Assembly (NCBI GenBank): GCA_963617485.1
Contig: CAVEPA010000005.1
Coordinates: forward strand, 86,312-150,311
DNA length: 64,000 nt
Direction of reading: 5' to 3'
From: UBA1757 sp963617485
Lineage (GTDB): Bacteria > Bacteroidota > Bacteroidia > Bacteroidales > UBA1402
Shown: one piece after another, positions 51,370-60,096 of the stretch
Layout: the number at the start of each line of letters is the position of its first letter
Numbering within the stretch: the stretch's first letter is position 1
Made by a program: the position numbers and the translations under genes
The notes under the pieces: generated by a model
Told to the model about the DNA's origin: nothing
Seen by the model: only the letters and a program-made list of their open reading frames with translations
The model's database searches: none

Positions 51370-53841
51370 TTATTGGATACCGTGAGGCCATTTATCCTCG
51401 AAAATACCGTCGATAAAATGCACGCAGGCATCATCGAAAACGAAAGGCAGATAATCGTAGGCGGCATAGAAAGGAATTTCCGTGTCCATCCCGGCAACTT
51501 TGGCCGTCAGACCGGCATTGCCGTGGTCGTAGATATAGACATAAACCTGCGCCGCCATCGTGCCGGACAAATCGGCAATGGAAGCGTAACCGCCGTCAGC
51601 CTCGATATCCACACCCCATTTGTAATAAGGATAGTCCAAAGCGGGCGACATGCTCTCGGGCAGGAAATACTCCAACATATAGTGCTGGAAACTGTCCTGA
51701 GCGGCACTGCCATCGGCCGGAGCCGAAACGAGATCCCAGAACAGCGGCTCGTCGGTCGTAGTTCCGGCCGGCACGCTCAAGTAAGGGAAGCGACCCTCCA
51801 CAATAGCCGTCTTGACGGCCTGGGTGGTGGGAATCAGTATCAGGCAGTTCTCGTTCATGAAGTTCATGGTCATGGCCTCCTCGTCCATCAGGTTGGCCAA
51901 ACCCAGCACCTTGATGAAACCTTGGAAGAGCGTAGCCTCATCGTTGCGGTGCAGCCACATGAAAGGCACGAAGTTCTGGATGAGCGCTTCGGCATTGGAG
52001 CCGCTCAGCAGGAAGCGGCTGTTTTGGGTGTCGTATTCGTAGCAGTAGCCGTTCTGCCAGGGAGCATCGCGGAAGGTCAGTTCGCGCACATCGGTGTAGA
52101 TCGAATCTTTCGACACATCCATATGGCCGGCATACTGAATCAGGCTGTTGTATTTGAAGCTGTTGCTAATCTTGCCATCGGGCGAAACATACCAGTAAAG
52201 CTTGTAGTCGGGCGAGAGCGTGCGCAGCACCTGAATATCGCCGGTGGCCGTGAGCGGACGCATATTGTCGACACTCACGATATGCGCGTTCACATACCTG
52301 CCTTGTTCGGCCGAACCCAGATTGGGCTGGGTAGCATCGCCCACCACCCCGTTCTTGAGCTTGTCGGTGGTAGCGTCGTACCATATATAATTGGCCGCCA
52401 ACTGGTCGTTGTTGGGATACAGCATAATGTAGTTGACAGCATCGGAAGTAAGCGTATTCTCCATACCGGAAGCCGTCAGCATCTTCAGGAAATTGCTGTA
52501 GCGCTTGTACTGGTAGGCCGGACCCGTCACCATGCCGAACACGGCCGGAGGCGTAATTTCAGACAGCCCATAGAGCACACCGTTCACGCAGACCTTGCGG
52601 TTGGCCTCGGGCACCTTGTTCACATCGAAGGTGATGGCCGTGTTGGTGAACTTGTTCAAGATATCGCCACGGCTGATTTCATCGGGGAAGACAAAAGAGC
52701 CTTCGTAAAAGGAGTTGCTCAACAGATAGGCCACGGCATCGCTGCTCACCGAATCGTAGTTCACCTGAGCGGGATAGCCCGTGCCGGGAATACCCCAATA
52801 CGAAAGGTAGAACTCGTTGAAAGCCTCGTTGGTGGGAGCGAAGAGCGTATTGGACGTAAAAGACAAGGTCGACATCTTGCTATAGTCGCTCACGGGCCAT
52901 TCCTGGGCGATATTGGGCAGACTGAATTTGCCGGAAGCCTTCTCGTACAGACATTCGTAGTAAGTGGTGGAACCGCCGCCGTAAAGGTCGGTCAGATTTT
53001 CCTCGACGGCATAGTAAGCATATTTGTCGTAGAAATTGAGGTACATGCTGTAGGCCTCGTCGCTTTCCAATTCCTTATGGATGGTTTCCAACGGCTCGAT
53101 TACCCGGTCGACAAAGTAGATATAGCCGTTCTTGGCGATAACTTCCATCTCCGTCACTTCCGCATCGCAGACATTGAACACAGTGCCCGCCTTCCATTCA
53201 CTGCCGGGGAAGAAATACTCGTAGTTCGTCTTGGCATCGATAAGCTTGGTCTGGAACATATTGGCCGAGAATACCGGGATAAAGCGCTCCAGATGATAGA
53301 CATCCACCTCGTGAGGCACCGTATCGAGCGTGGTACCGTTCATCCAGCGGCTGACGGAGATTCTTTCCGGTGCATCCTGGCTGCGCGTGCGGAACTTGTA
53401 GTACAGACCGGCATTCTTTTCCAACTCTTCGGCACTGGCACCGTCGCCCTCTTTGGGACGGAAATTCGACAGCTTGTCCTGGTCGAAGGCATAATACAAA
53501 ATATGGAAACCTATCAGTTTCTTCACCTCGGCCGTGGGCACAGCCGACCAGTCCGGACTGCCATAATGCCGCTGCAAGTAGGCTTCCAGCGAAGAGTCGG
53601 TGGGAGCCATCACCGTGAGGATACTGCGGCCCTTGAGCAGTGCCGTGTACTGACAAGTGTCAACGCCTTGCAGGAAAAGTGTGTAATCGCCTCGGTCTTG
53701 CAGGATTTCGTAGATACTGCCCTTAATCCATTCGGGTTCCTCGTAATACTCCTTCATCTGCTGCTGACAAGAGGAGAACCACAAGAGCGACAGTATCGAC
53801 AAAGCCGCCGACACGAGCATTCTCGACTTCAGGAACTTCAT
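51370..53841 (-). CDS. Large multi-FAS1-domain lipoprotein
   Basis: 823 residues, first gene of the operon. Lipoprotein signal MKFLKSRMLVSAALSILSLLWFSSCQQQ. At least three and perhaps four FAS1-like units can be seen. Unit 1 (~40-245) has SILTVMAPTDSSLEAYLQ, VKKLIGFHILYYAF and NGYIYFVDRVIEPL. Unit 2 (~250-450) has NTLFAPTNEAFNEFYLSYWG, AYLLSNSFYEGSFVF and NGVLYGLSEITPP. Unit 3 (~460-640) has SNFLKMLTASGMENTL, YIMLYPNNDQL. Unit 4 (~645-823) has FQGFIKVLGLANLMDEEA and CLILIPTTQAVKTA and ends VHFIDGIFEDKWPHGIQ. Multi-FAS1 proteins act in adhesion and matrix binding in other phyla. The long chain anchored to the outer membrane could reach well beyond the cell surface. Confidence 0.88.
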   Translation of the reverse strand: MKFLKSRMLVSAALSILSLLWFSSCQQQMKEYYEEPEWIKGSIYEILQDRGDYTLFLQGVDTCQYTALLKGRSILTVMAPTDSSLEAYLQRHYGSPDWSAVPTAEVKKLIGFHILYYAFDQDKLSNFRPKEGDGASAEELEKNAGLYYKFRTRSQDAPERISVSRWMNGTTLDTVPHEVDVYHLERFIPVFSANMFQTKLIDAKTNYEYFFPGSEWKAGTVFNVCDAEVTEMEVIAKNGYIYFVDRVIEPLETIHKELESDEAYSMYLNFYDKYAYYAVEENLTDLYGGGSTTYYECLYEKASGKFSLPNIAQEWPVSDYSKMSTLSFTSNTLFAPTNEAFNEFYLSYWGIPGTGYPAQVNYDSVSSDAVAYLLSNSFYEGSFVFPDEISRGDILNKFTNTAITFDVNKVPEANRKVCVNGVLYGLSEITPPAVFGMVTGPAYQYKRYSNFLKMLTASGMENTLTSDAVNYIMLYPNNDQLAANYIWYDATTDKLKNGVVGDATQPNLGSAEQGRYVNAHIVSVDNMRPLTATGDIQVLRTLSPDYKLYWYVSPDGKISNSFKYNSLIQYAGHMDVSKDSIYTDVRELTFRDAPWQNGYCYEYDTQNSRFLLSGSNAEALIQNFVPFMWLHRNDEATLFQGFIKVLGLANLMDEEAMTMNFMNENCLILIPTTQAVKTAIVEGRFPYLSVPAGTTTDEPLFWDLVSAPADGSAAQDSFQHYMLEYFLPESMSPALDYPYYKWGVDIEADGGYASIADLSGTMAAQVYVYIYDHGNAGLTAKVAGMDTEIPFYAAYDYLPFVFDDACVHFIDGIFEDKWPHGIQ

Positions 53842-53874
53842 CTTTATCTATTTTTGAAATTTTCAGAAAACAGA

Positions 53875-53882
53875 CAAAGATA
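53875..53882 (-). promoter_or_regulatory. Bacteroidota -7 box for the FAS1/SusCD operon
   Basis: Minus-strand TATCTTTG, 34 bases before the first FAS1 start. No TTTG at the usual -33 distance; the upstream stretch is AT-rich. A promoter here would make the eight genes to 35596 one transcript separate from mrp. Confidence 0.5.
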
Positions 53883-53965
53883 ATTATATTTTTTTAATAA
53901 TTGGGCTTTCGGGGCCGCATTTTACGGATAAAACATTGCTCCGCGCGGGGCCGTATGTGCAAGCC

Positions 53966-55030
53966 CTACTGCGTCAGCGAAACAAGCAGCGCGGCCAGTT
54001 CGTCGAAGGCCAGCGAGACGATGCTGTTTTGGGCGACGATGGGCGTGCCGGCATCGCCACTTTCGCAAACGCTCTGCACCAGCGGAATCTGGCCCAGCAA
54101 ACGCGTGCCGGTTTCAATAGCCAGCTGCTTGGCTCCATCGCGGCCAAAAATGTAGTAACGGTGGTCGGGCAGTTCGGCCGGTGTGAACCACGACATATTC
54201 TCCACCAAGCCCAGGATGGGCACATCCACCTTCTCATTTTGGAACATATCGATGCCCTTGCGCGCATCGGCCAAAGCCACCTGTTGGGGTGTTGTCACCA
54301 CGATGGCACCCGTCAGTTGCAGGGTCTGGATTAGGGTCAGATGGATGTCGCTGGTACCGGGCGGCAGGTCGATAAGGAAGTAGTCCAACTCGCCCCAATT
54401 GCCTTCGTTAATCAGTTGTTTGAGGGCATTGGAAGCCATGCCGCCGCGCCAAAGCACCGCTTGTTGGGGCTCCACGAAAAAGCCGATGGAAAGTATCTTC
54501 ACGCCAAACTTCTCGATGGGGCCTATCAGGTCGCGTCCATCGACAGTTTCCAGTATGGGGCGCGCGTCTTCTATGCCAAACATCTTGGGAATGGAGGGGC
54601 CGAAAATATCGGCATCGAGCAAACCCACCTTATAGCCTTGTTTGGCCAGGGCCACCGCCAAATTGGCCGACACCGTCGACTTGCCCACGCCGCCCTTGCC
54701 CGACGAAACGGCAATTATGTTCCTGACCTTGGCCAGCGGGCGTTCTTCGGCCTTGGGCTTGGGCGCTTCTTTCCTGAACTTGAGCGAGATATTGCCTTTG
54801 ATGTCCACCTCTTCGCCCACAAAAGTGAGAATGGCAGACTCGGCGGCTTTCACCACCGACTTGATGAAGGGGTCGTTTTCCTTTTCAAAAATCAGCGAGA
54901 AACTCACCTTGTTGCCTTCGATACGGATATTGTCTTCGACCATGCCGGCTTCCACCAAGTTCTTGCCGCTACCGGGGTAGCGTACCTTGGACAGGGCATC
55001 GGTTATCAGTTTGGGATAAAGATTCATCAT
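53966..55030 (-). CDS. mrp: Mrp/NBP35 family iron-sulfur carrier ATPase
   Basis: 354 residues from ATG 55030. Mrp/ApbC proteins bind and transfer Fe-S clusters in the cytoplasm. An N-terminal MIP18-like domain (VEAGMVEDNIRIEGNKVSFSLIF) precedes the ATPase. Deviant Walker A is IAVSSGKGGVGKSTVSANLAVAL; downstream are LLDADIFGPSIPKMFG, FLIDLPPGTSDIHLTL and GLVENMSWFTPAELPDHRYYIFG. The usual CxxC of many Mrp proteins after NMSWF is absent (TPAELPDHRYY instead), a form I recall from other Bacteroidota Mrp proteins. Last gene of ilvE-trmB-mrp; the trmB stop is 17 bases before its start. Confidence 0.92.
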   Translation of the reverse strand: MMNLYPKLITDALSKVRYPGSGKNLVEAGMVEDNIRIEGNKVSFSLIFEKENDPFIKSVVKAAESAILTFVGEEVDIKGNISLKFRKEAPKPKAEERPLAKVRNIIAVSSGKGGVGKSTVSANLAVALAKQGYKVGLLDADIFGPSIPKMFGIEDARPILETVDGRDLIGPIEKFGVKILSIGFFVEPQQAVLWRGGMASNALKQLINEGNWGELDYFLIDLPPGTSDIHLTLIQTLQLTGAIVVTTPQQVALADARKGIDMFQNEKVDVPILGLVENMSWFTPAELPDHRYYIFGRDGAKQLAIETGTRLLGQIPLVQSVCESGDAGTPIVAQNSIVSLAFDELAALLVSLTQ

Positions 55031-55032
55031 TG

Positions 55033-55059
55033 CTTATTGTACACGTCTTATTGTACACG
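55033..55059. repeat. 13-bp tandem duplication at the trmB stop
   Basis: CTTATTGTACACG occurs at 55033-55045 and again at 55047-55059. On the minus strand it duplicates the last codons of trmB with the stop (…GTACAATAA twice), leaving a second stop just after the first. No effect on the protein. Confidence 0.85.
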
Positions 55060-55797
55060 GGCATTGCGTCCGAAAGAGCGGTACTCGTCCGGTTCGATGT
55101 CCACTTGGGGTTCTTGCCAAGACTGGTCCGGATTCAGGGCGAAACGCAGATATTTGATATCGATGCCGCGGTCGAGCCACTGTTTTTCGTAGAAAGTCTG
55201 GATGTTGGGCACACCGGCCTGTTGCAGCACCCCTTCTTGATAAAGGTTGAAAGTCTGAAACTGCAGCGGGAGCGCGTTCGCCTCTATCATGGCCAAAGTA
55301 TAACGGAACATAAACTGGCTGTCGGTCTTGAGATGAATACAGGCATCCGGGCGCAACATCCGCGCGTAGTCTTGCATGAAGCGCGTGGAAGTGAGGCGTT
55401 TACGCGTCTTCTTCATCTGCGGATCGGGGAAGGTCAGCCAGATTTCCGCTACCTCGCCCGGGGCGAAGAACTGCGGCAGAAACTCGATATGCGTACGCAG
55501 GAAAGCCACATTGTCGAGCTGTTGTTCGCGGGCAATGCGGGCACCCGTCCACATACGCGCACCTTTGATGTCGATGCCGATAAAGTTCTTGTCGGGATAA
55601 AGTCCGGCCAGACCCACCGTGTATTCACCTTTGCCGCAGCCCAGCTCCAAGACCAGCGGATGGTCGTTGGAGAAGGCGCGTTCGGCCCAGTGACCCTTGA
55701 GCGGATGTTCGGTGGTGGCATAGTCGCTCTGGGCGAACTCATAGACATGAGTCCAGGCCTTCATATCGGCAAATTTCTGCAGTTTGTTTTTGGCCAT
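55048..55797 (-). CDS. trmB: tRNA (guanine-N7-)-methyltransferase
   Basis: 249 residues. TrmB methylates G46 of tRNA with SAM. Marks: the SAM-binding motif LVLELGCGKGEYTVGLAGLYPDKNFIGIDIKGARMW, then FLRTHIEFLPQFF, IWLTFPDPQMKKTRKRLTSTRFMQDYARML (the family's FPDPWPKxRHxKRRL region, here FPDPQMKKTRKRL) and HLKTDSQFMFRYTL. Size is typical. It lies 37 bases downstream of ilvE and 17 bases upstream of mrp; the three housekeeping genes likely share the ilvE promoter. The C-terminus QPQVDIEPDEYRSFGRNARVQ is a short tail. Confidence 0.94.
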   Translation of the reverse strand: MAKNKLQKFADMKAWTHVYEFAQSDYATTEHPLKGHWAERAFSNDHPLVLELGCGKGEYTVGLAGLYPDKNFIGIDIKGARMWTGARIAREQQLDNVAFLRTHIEFLPQFFAPGEVAEIWLTFPDPQMKKTRKRLTSTRFMQDYARMLRPDACIHLKTDSQFMFRYTLAMIEANALPLQFQTFNLYQEGVLQQAGVPNIQTFYEKQWLDRGIDIKYLRFALNPDQSWQEPQVDIEPDEYRSFGRNARVQ

Positions 55798-55834
55798 AAT
55801 TTGGCAGTCAGTGCTTAGGGCAGCCGTAGAAAAC

Positions 55835-56851
55835 TTACAGAACAGTTACCCAGTTGTAGGGATCGGGCTGGTCGCCATACTGGATGGCACGCAGCGTATG
55901 GTACAGCTTTTCGCAAACAGGACCGGGCTTGCCGTCCTTGGAGAAAACATAGCTCTTGCCCGTATCTAGGTCGTCTACCCTACCCACAGGGCTGATGACA
56001 GCAGCCGTTCCGCATTCGCCGGCTTCGTCGAAATCGGCCAGTTCGGCCACTTCGATACGGCGGCGCACCACTTCCAGACCCATATCCTCGGCAATACGCT
56101 GCAGGCTGTTGTTGGTGATAGAAGGCAGAATACTGTTGGAGGCAGGCGTTACATATTTGTTGCCCTTTACCATAAAGAAGTTGGCGGGGCCGCATTCGTC
56201 GAGATATTTCTTTTCTTTGGAATCGAGGAAAAGAACGGCGGTATAACCCTTCTCGTGAGCAATGGCTCCGGACGACAGGGAAGCAGCGTAGTTGCCGCCC
56301 ACCTTGACATTGCCGGTACCTTGAGGTGCAGCACGGTCGAATTCACGCAGTATGCAGACATTGGTAGGCTTGAAACCTTCTTTGAAATAAGGGCCAACGG
56401 GCGTTACAAACACCACGAAGAGATATTCGTCGGCGGGATTCACACCCACGCGGGGACCCGTACCGATAAGCAGCGGACGGATATACAGCGAAGCACCGCT
56501 CTCGTAGGGCGGAACAAAACGTTCGTTCAGTTTGACGGCCTTGATGACGGCTTCCTTGAATTTTTCCACAGGCAGGGGCTGCATCAAAATACGGTTGCAG
56601 GACGACTGCAGACGCTTGGCATTGTCTTCCATGCGGAAAATGCGTATTTTACCATCCTTGCCACGGAAAGCCTTCAAGCCTTCGAAAGCTTCCTGACCGT
56701 AATGCAGACAGGTGGCAGCCATGTGCATAGGTATGTATTCCGAAGATGACACTTCAAGTTCACCCCATTCTCCGTTACGCCAGTAGCAGCGTACGTTATA
56801 ATCTGTCGGCAAGTACGAAAACGACAGTTCAGACCAGTTGATAGTTTTCAT
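55835..56851 (-). CDS. ilvE: Branched-chain amino acid aminotransferase
   Basis: 338 residues, the class IV aminotransferase IlvE (eukaryotic-like, BCAT type II length). It makes or breaks down leucine, isoleucine and valine. Substrate loop HYGQEAFEGLKAFRGKDGKIRIFRMEDNAKR, PLLIGTGPRVGVNPADEY, and the PLP-binding Lys183 in GNVKVGGNYAAS are seen; the C-terminal AGECGTAAVISPVG loop is present. A complete Bacteroidota promoter precedes it (56877-56908). The gene begins the ilvE-trmB-mrp unit and diverges from addA. Confidence 0.95.
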   Translation of the reverse strand: MKTINWSELSFSYLPTDYNVRCYWRNGEWGELEVSSSEYIPMHMAATCLHYGQEAFEGLKAFRGKDGKIRIFRMEDNAKRLQSSCNRILMQPLPVEKFKEAVIKAVKLNERFVPPYESGASLYIRPLLIGTGPRVGVNPADEYLFVVFVTPVGPYFKEGFKPTNVCILREFDRAAPQGTGNVKVGGNYAASLSSGAIAHEKGYTAVLFLDSKEKKYLDECGPANFFMVKGNKYVTPASNSILPSITNNSLQRIAEDMGLEVVRRRIEVAELADFDEAGECGTAAVISPVGRVDDLDTGKSYVFSKDGKPGPVCEKLYHTLRAIQYGDQPDPYNWVTVL

Positions 56852-56876
56852 TTTTGGTATCGAAAAAAATTACGTG

Positions 56877-56908
56877 CGAAGGTACAACACAAATGGCTAA
56901 GCAACAAA
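56877..56908 (-). promoter_or_regulatory. Bacteroidota promoter for ilvE
   Basis: Minus strand: TTTG (window 56908-56905), 20 bases, TACCTTCG (56884-56877). One mismatch in the -7 box. The transcript start would lie about 20 bases before the ATG at 56851. On the other strand TATATTTG at 56927-56934 is a possible -7 box for addA, without a clear -33. Confidence 0.65.
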
Positions 56909-56969
56909 AAAAACGGATATTTTGCCTATATTTGTCAGCTGCAACCTTCCCATATCAAATTCCAAGCAC

Positions 56970-59900
56970 ATGTCTACACTCAAGGTTTACAAAGCCTCGG
57001 CCGGCAGCGGCAAAACCTACCGTCTGGCCCTGGAATACATCAAGTTGCTCATCGCCCGGCCCGATGCCTATCGGCACATACTGGCCGTCACCTTTACCAA
57101 CAAGGCCGCCGGCGAAATGAAAGAGCGCATCCTGCACGACCTGAGCATCCTGGCCGACCCCAAGCTGGCCCGGGAGCATCCCGACAGCCTGCTGCGCATT
57201 CTCGTGGAGGAACTCAACATGAGCGGCCGCGAAGACAAAGTGTTGGCGAATGCCGCCCAAGCCTTGCACCTGCTGCTGCACGACTACAGCCATTTCCAGA
57301 TAGAAACCATCGACAGCTTCTTTCAGCGCATCTTGCGCAACCTGACACGCGAGCTGGGCATCGGCAGTAGCCTCAACATCGACCTGGACTCCGACACAGT
57401 GGTGGAAAAAGCCGTCGACAGGCTTATCGACCAGGCCGCCCAAGACCCCCAGACCCTCGATTGGATAAACAGTTGTCTGCAAGACCGCATGAACGAGGGC
57501 AAAAGCGTCAATATCCAAAAAGAGCTGAAAAGCTTCGGCAAAACCATCTACCGTGAAGTATTCCAGCAGCACCGCCAGCAACTGACCACCGTATTGAAAG
57601 ACAAGAAATTCCTCGGCAAATTCCAAGGGATGATGATTCAAACACAGCGGCAGATAGAGCAGCAGCTCAAGGCCTATGCCGAGGAGTTCTTCCAGACAAT
57701 CAAAGACCATTCCTGGAGTGAAGACAGGTTTCCCTATCCCACTTCCGGGGGCCTTCCCGCTTACTTCCATTCGCTGGAACGAGGCGAGTTTCTCAAAGAA
57801 CAGGGCGTACGTATTCTCTCTGCCTACAACGATGTGGAGAAGTGCTGGAAATCGACCGAAAAAGATGCCGTATTCCGTCAGCTGGTGGCCGAAAAAATCC
57901 ATCCCCTGCTGACAGCATGCATTGAATATCAACAAAAAAGCATAAGAACGCTGCAAAGCGCCCGCATCTGCGCCAAACACCTGTACGAAATAGGCCTGCT
58001 CAACAGCATCAGCCAGGCAGCCAAGGCCATCAACCGCGAAGAGAACAGTTTTCTGCTGAGCGACACCGCCTCCCTGCTCGACGAGATGGTGGGCGACAGC
58101 GACGCTTCCTTTGTTTTCGAGAAAATCGGCGCGCCACTCAAACACATTATGATAGACGAATTCCAGGACACCTCGCACCTGCAATGGGGCATTTTCAAGC
58201 ACTTGCTCAAAGAATGTCTTTCCACGGGCGGTCAGGACAGCCTGGTGGTGGGCGATGTCAAACAGTCCATCTACCGTTTCCGCAACGGCGACTGGAGCAT
58301 TCTGAACAATATCGAGACGGCATTGCCATCGTCCTACAGCACCGAAATTTTCCCTATGGAAGACAATTGGCGCAGCCGCCGGCACATCGTGGAATTCAAC
58401 AACGGCCTGTTCGAACATGCCAACCAAATGCTCAGCACTTCCTTTGCCGACGTTTTGAACCCAGCGCTCAGAGAGCAGATGAACAAGGCTTATCAGGACA
58501 CCAGGCAGCATTGCCGCAAGACCGACAGCGAGGGCTTTGTGAGCATCCGGCTTTTCGACAAAAACTCATACGACACCGCTATGACGGAGGCCCTGCTCGA
58601 AACGCTGAACCATCTGCAACATCCGCAAGACCCGCAGCCGCCGGTGCGCGACATCTGCATTCTTACCCGCAAAACCAAGGAGATACGTGCCTTGGCCGCC
58701 ACGCTCAACGCCCATGGTTTCAAGGTAATTTCCGACGAAGCCTTCGTTCTGGGCAGTTCTTCGCTGCTCAACTGTCTGGTGGCCGCCATGAAGCTGGTGC
58801 TGCACCCCAACGACGGCATCAGCCAAACCGATATCCTAACGTATCGTCCCAAGCAATACCAAACCTTGATGGACGCCCTGCCCGAGCTGGCCCAGCTGCC
58901 GCTTACCGAAATGGTCTATGCCATCCACCGCATACTGGCATTGGACAGTGCCGACGAGGATTGCGATTTCCGCGATGAAAGCGATTTTCTGTTCTGCTTC
59001 ATGGATTTTCTGAACGACTACCTGAGCCGCGGCAAGGGCCATCTGGCCGATTTTCTGCAATACTGGGAAGATAAACTCCAAAGTTCTTTCCTGCCCTCGC
59101 GCCGCCAGCCGCAGGGCATCCGCATCATGACCATCCACAAGGCCAAGGGTCTCGACGCGCACACCGTTATCGTGCCCTACTGCAATTGGGAGCTGATTGA
59201 GGGAAGCACGGCTTTCAAGACCAACCAAATCTGGTGCGCTCCTCAAGAGCCGCCCTACAACGAAATGCCCCTGCTGCCGGTGGATTTCCAGAAAGACATG
59301 AAGGACAGCATCTTCGAAGATGACTATCGTCTTGAATGCCAGCAACAGCTCATGGACAACCTGAACCTGCTCTACGTGGCCTTTACGCGGCCCAAGTACA
59401 ACCTGATTGTGTATGCACCCAAAACGGGCAACAAAGAAGTCAAGACGGTGGCCGACTTGCTGCAGGGTTGCCTCAGCTTCCAACAAGAGGAATATCGCTT
59501 GGGCCAGGAGCCGCTGCCAGAAAAGAGCGAGGCCCAAAACGAGCCTGAGGGCAAAGGTCGCGAGGTGGCTTTCGTCAACCGGGAGAACCCGGCGCGTTTC
59601 CGCCAGTCGAACCGTTCGATGGATTTTATCCGCGACGAAGAAGACCAGGGCGAGGGTTCCTACATCGAGCGCGGCAAGCTGTTGCACCATCTTTTCGAGC
59701 TTATCCGTCACCGGGAGGATATCGAGAAGGCCGTGCAGACGCTGGTGAACGAAGCCTTGCTGCCGGCCTCGGAAAAAGACCAATACCTAGCCTTTGCGCG
59801 TGAAGCTCTGGCTCAGGAGCAGGTTCAAGACTGGTACAGCGGCTCTTACGAGCTCTACACCGAATGTTCCATCCTCTTCAAGGACGAAGAGGGCCGTCTG

Positions 59901-60092
59901 CAGGAACGCCGTCCCGACCGTGTGGTGATGAAGCAGGGCAAAGTGACGGTAATCGACTTCAAGTTCGGGCAGCAAAAGCCGGCGCACCTGAAGCAGGTCG
60001 GGGAATATGTCGCGCTGTTGCAACGCATGGGTTTTGCACAAGTGGAGGGTTACCTTTGGTATGTTGAACAGAAACAGATAATCGCTTGTTAA
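56970..60092 (+). CDS. AddA-like UvrD-family helicase/nuclease
   Basis: 1040 residues from ATG 56970 (MSTLKVYKASAGSGKTYRLALEYI). Superfamily I helicase for double-strand break processing, the Bacteroidota counterpart of AddA/RecB. Helicase motifs: Walker A ASAGSGKTYRLA, AVTFTNKAAGEMKERI (motif Ia), MIDEFQDTSHLQW (motif II), VVGDVKQSIYRFRNGDW (III), IRIMTIHKAKGLDAHTVIVPYC (V), LLYVAFTRPKYNLIVYAP (VI). The C-terminal nuclease of PD-(D/E)XK type shows RRPDRVVMKQGKVTVIDFKFG with Asp and the DxK motif. It is followed 4 bases later by the AddB-like gene. Together they would resect broken DNA ends for RecA; the Chi-like sequence cannot be guessed. Confidence 0.9.
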   Translation: MSTLKVYKASAGSGKTYRLALEYIKLLIARPDAYRHILAVTFTNKAAGEMKERILHDLSILADPKLAREHPDSLLRILVEELNMSGREDKVLANAAQALHLLLHDYSHFQIETIDSFFQRILRNLTRELGIGSSLNIDLDSDTVVEKAVDRLIDQAAQDPQTLDWINSCLQDRMNEGKSVNIQKELKSFGKTIYREVFQQHRQQLTTVLKDKKFLGKFQGMMIQTQRQIEQQLKAYAEEFFQTIKDHSWSEDRFPYPTSGGLPAYFHSLERGEFLKEQGVRILSAYNDVEKCWKSTEKDAVFRQLVAEKIHPLLTACIEYQQKSIRTLQSARICAKHLYEIGLLNSISQAAKAINREENSFLLSDTASLLDEMVGDSDASFVFEKIGAPLKHIMIDEFQDTSHLQWGIFKHLLKECLSTGGQDSLVVGDVKQSIYRFRNGDWSILNNIETALPSSYSTEIFPMEDNWRSRRHIVEFNNGLFEHANQMLSTSFADVLNPALREQMNKAYQDTRQHCRKTDSEGFVSIRLFDKNSYDTAMTEALLETLNHLQHPQDPQPPVRDICILTRKTKEIRALAATLNAHGFKVISDEAFVLGSSSLLNCLVAAMKLVLHPNDGISQTDILTYRPKQYQTLMDALPELAQLPLTEMVYAIHRILALDSADEDCDFRDESDFLFCFMDFLNDYLSRGKGHLADFLQYWEDKLQSSFLPSRRQPQGIRIMTIHKAKGLDAHTVIVPYCNWELIEGSTAFKTNQIWCAPQEPPYNEMPLLPVDFQKDMKDSIFEDDYRLECQQQLMDNLNLLYVAFTRPKYNLIVYAPKTGNKEVKTVADLLQGCLSFQQEEYRLGQEPLPEKSEAQNEPEGKGREVAFVNRENPARFRQSNRSMDFIRDEEDQGEGSYIERGKLLHHLFELIRHREDIEKAVQTLVNEALLPASEKDQYLAFAREALAQEQVQDWYSGSYELYTECSILFKDEEGRLQERRPDRVVMKQGKVTVIDFKFGQQKPAHLKQVGEYVALLQRMGFAQVEGYLWYVEQKQIIAC

Positions 60093-60096
60093 TACG

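Noticed and set aside
35596..53841. A classic polysaccharide utilisation locus
   Set aside because: There is no glycoside hydrolase, lyase with clear active site, sulfatase, or hybrid two-component/ECF regulator in the run.
39888..53883. Very long open frames (over 800 codons) on the plus strand, antisense to the SusC and FAS1 genes
   Set aside because: Their translations show no domains, signals or start context, and each mirrors a strong minus-strand gene with clear family motifs. Codon bias in the sense gene keeps the antisense frame free of stops.
53883..53965. A strong terminator after mrp
   Set aside because: Small hairpins can be drawn (for example around TTTTATCCGTAAAA), but the stems are short and no T-run follows on the minus strand.
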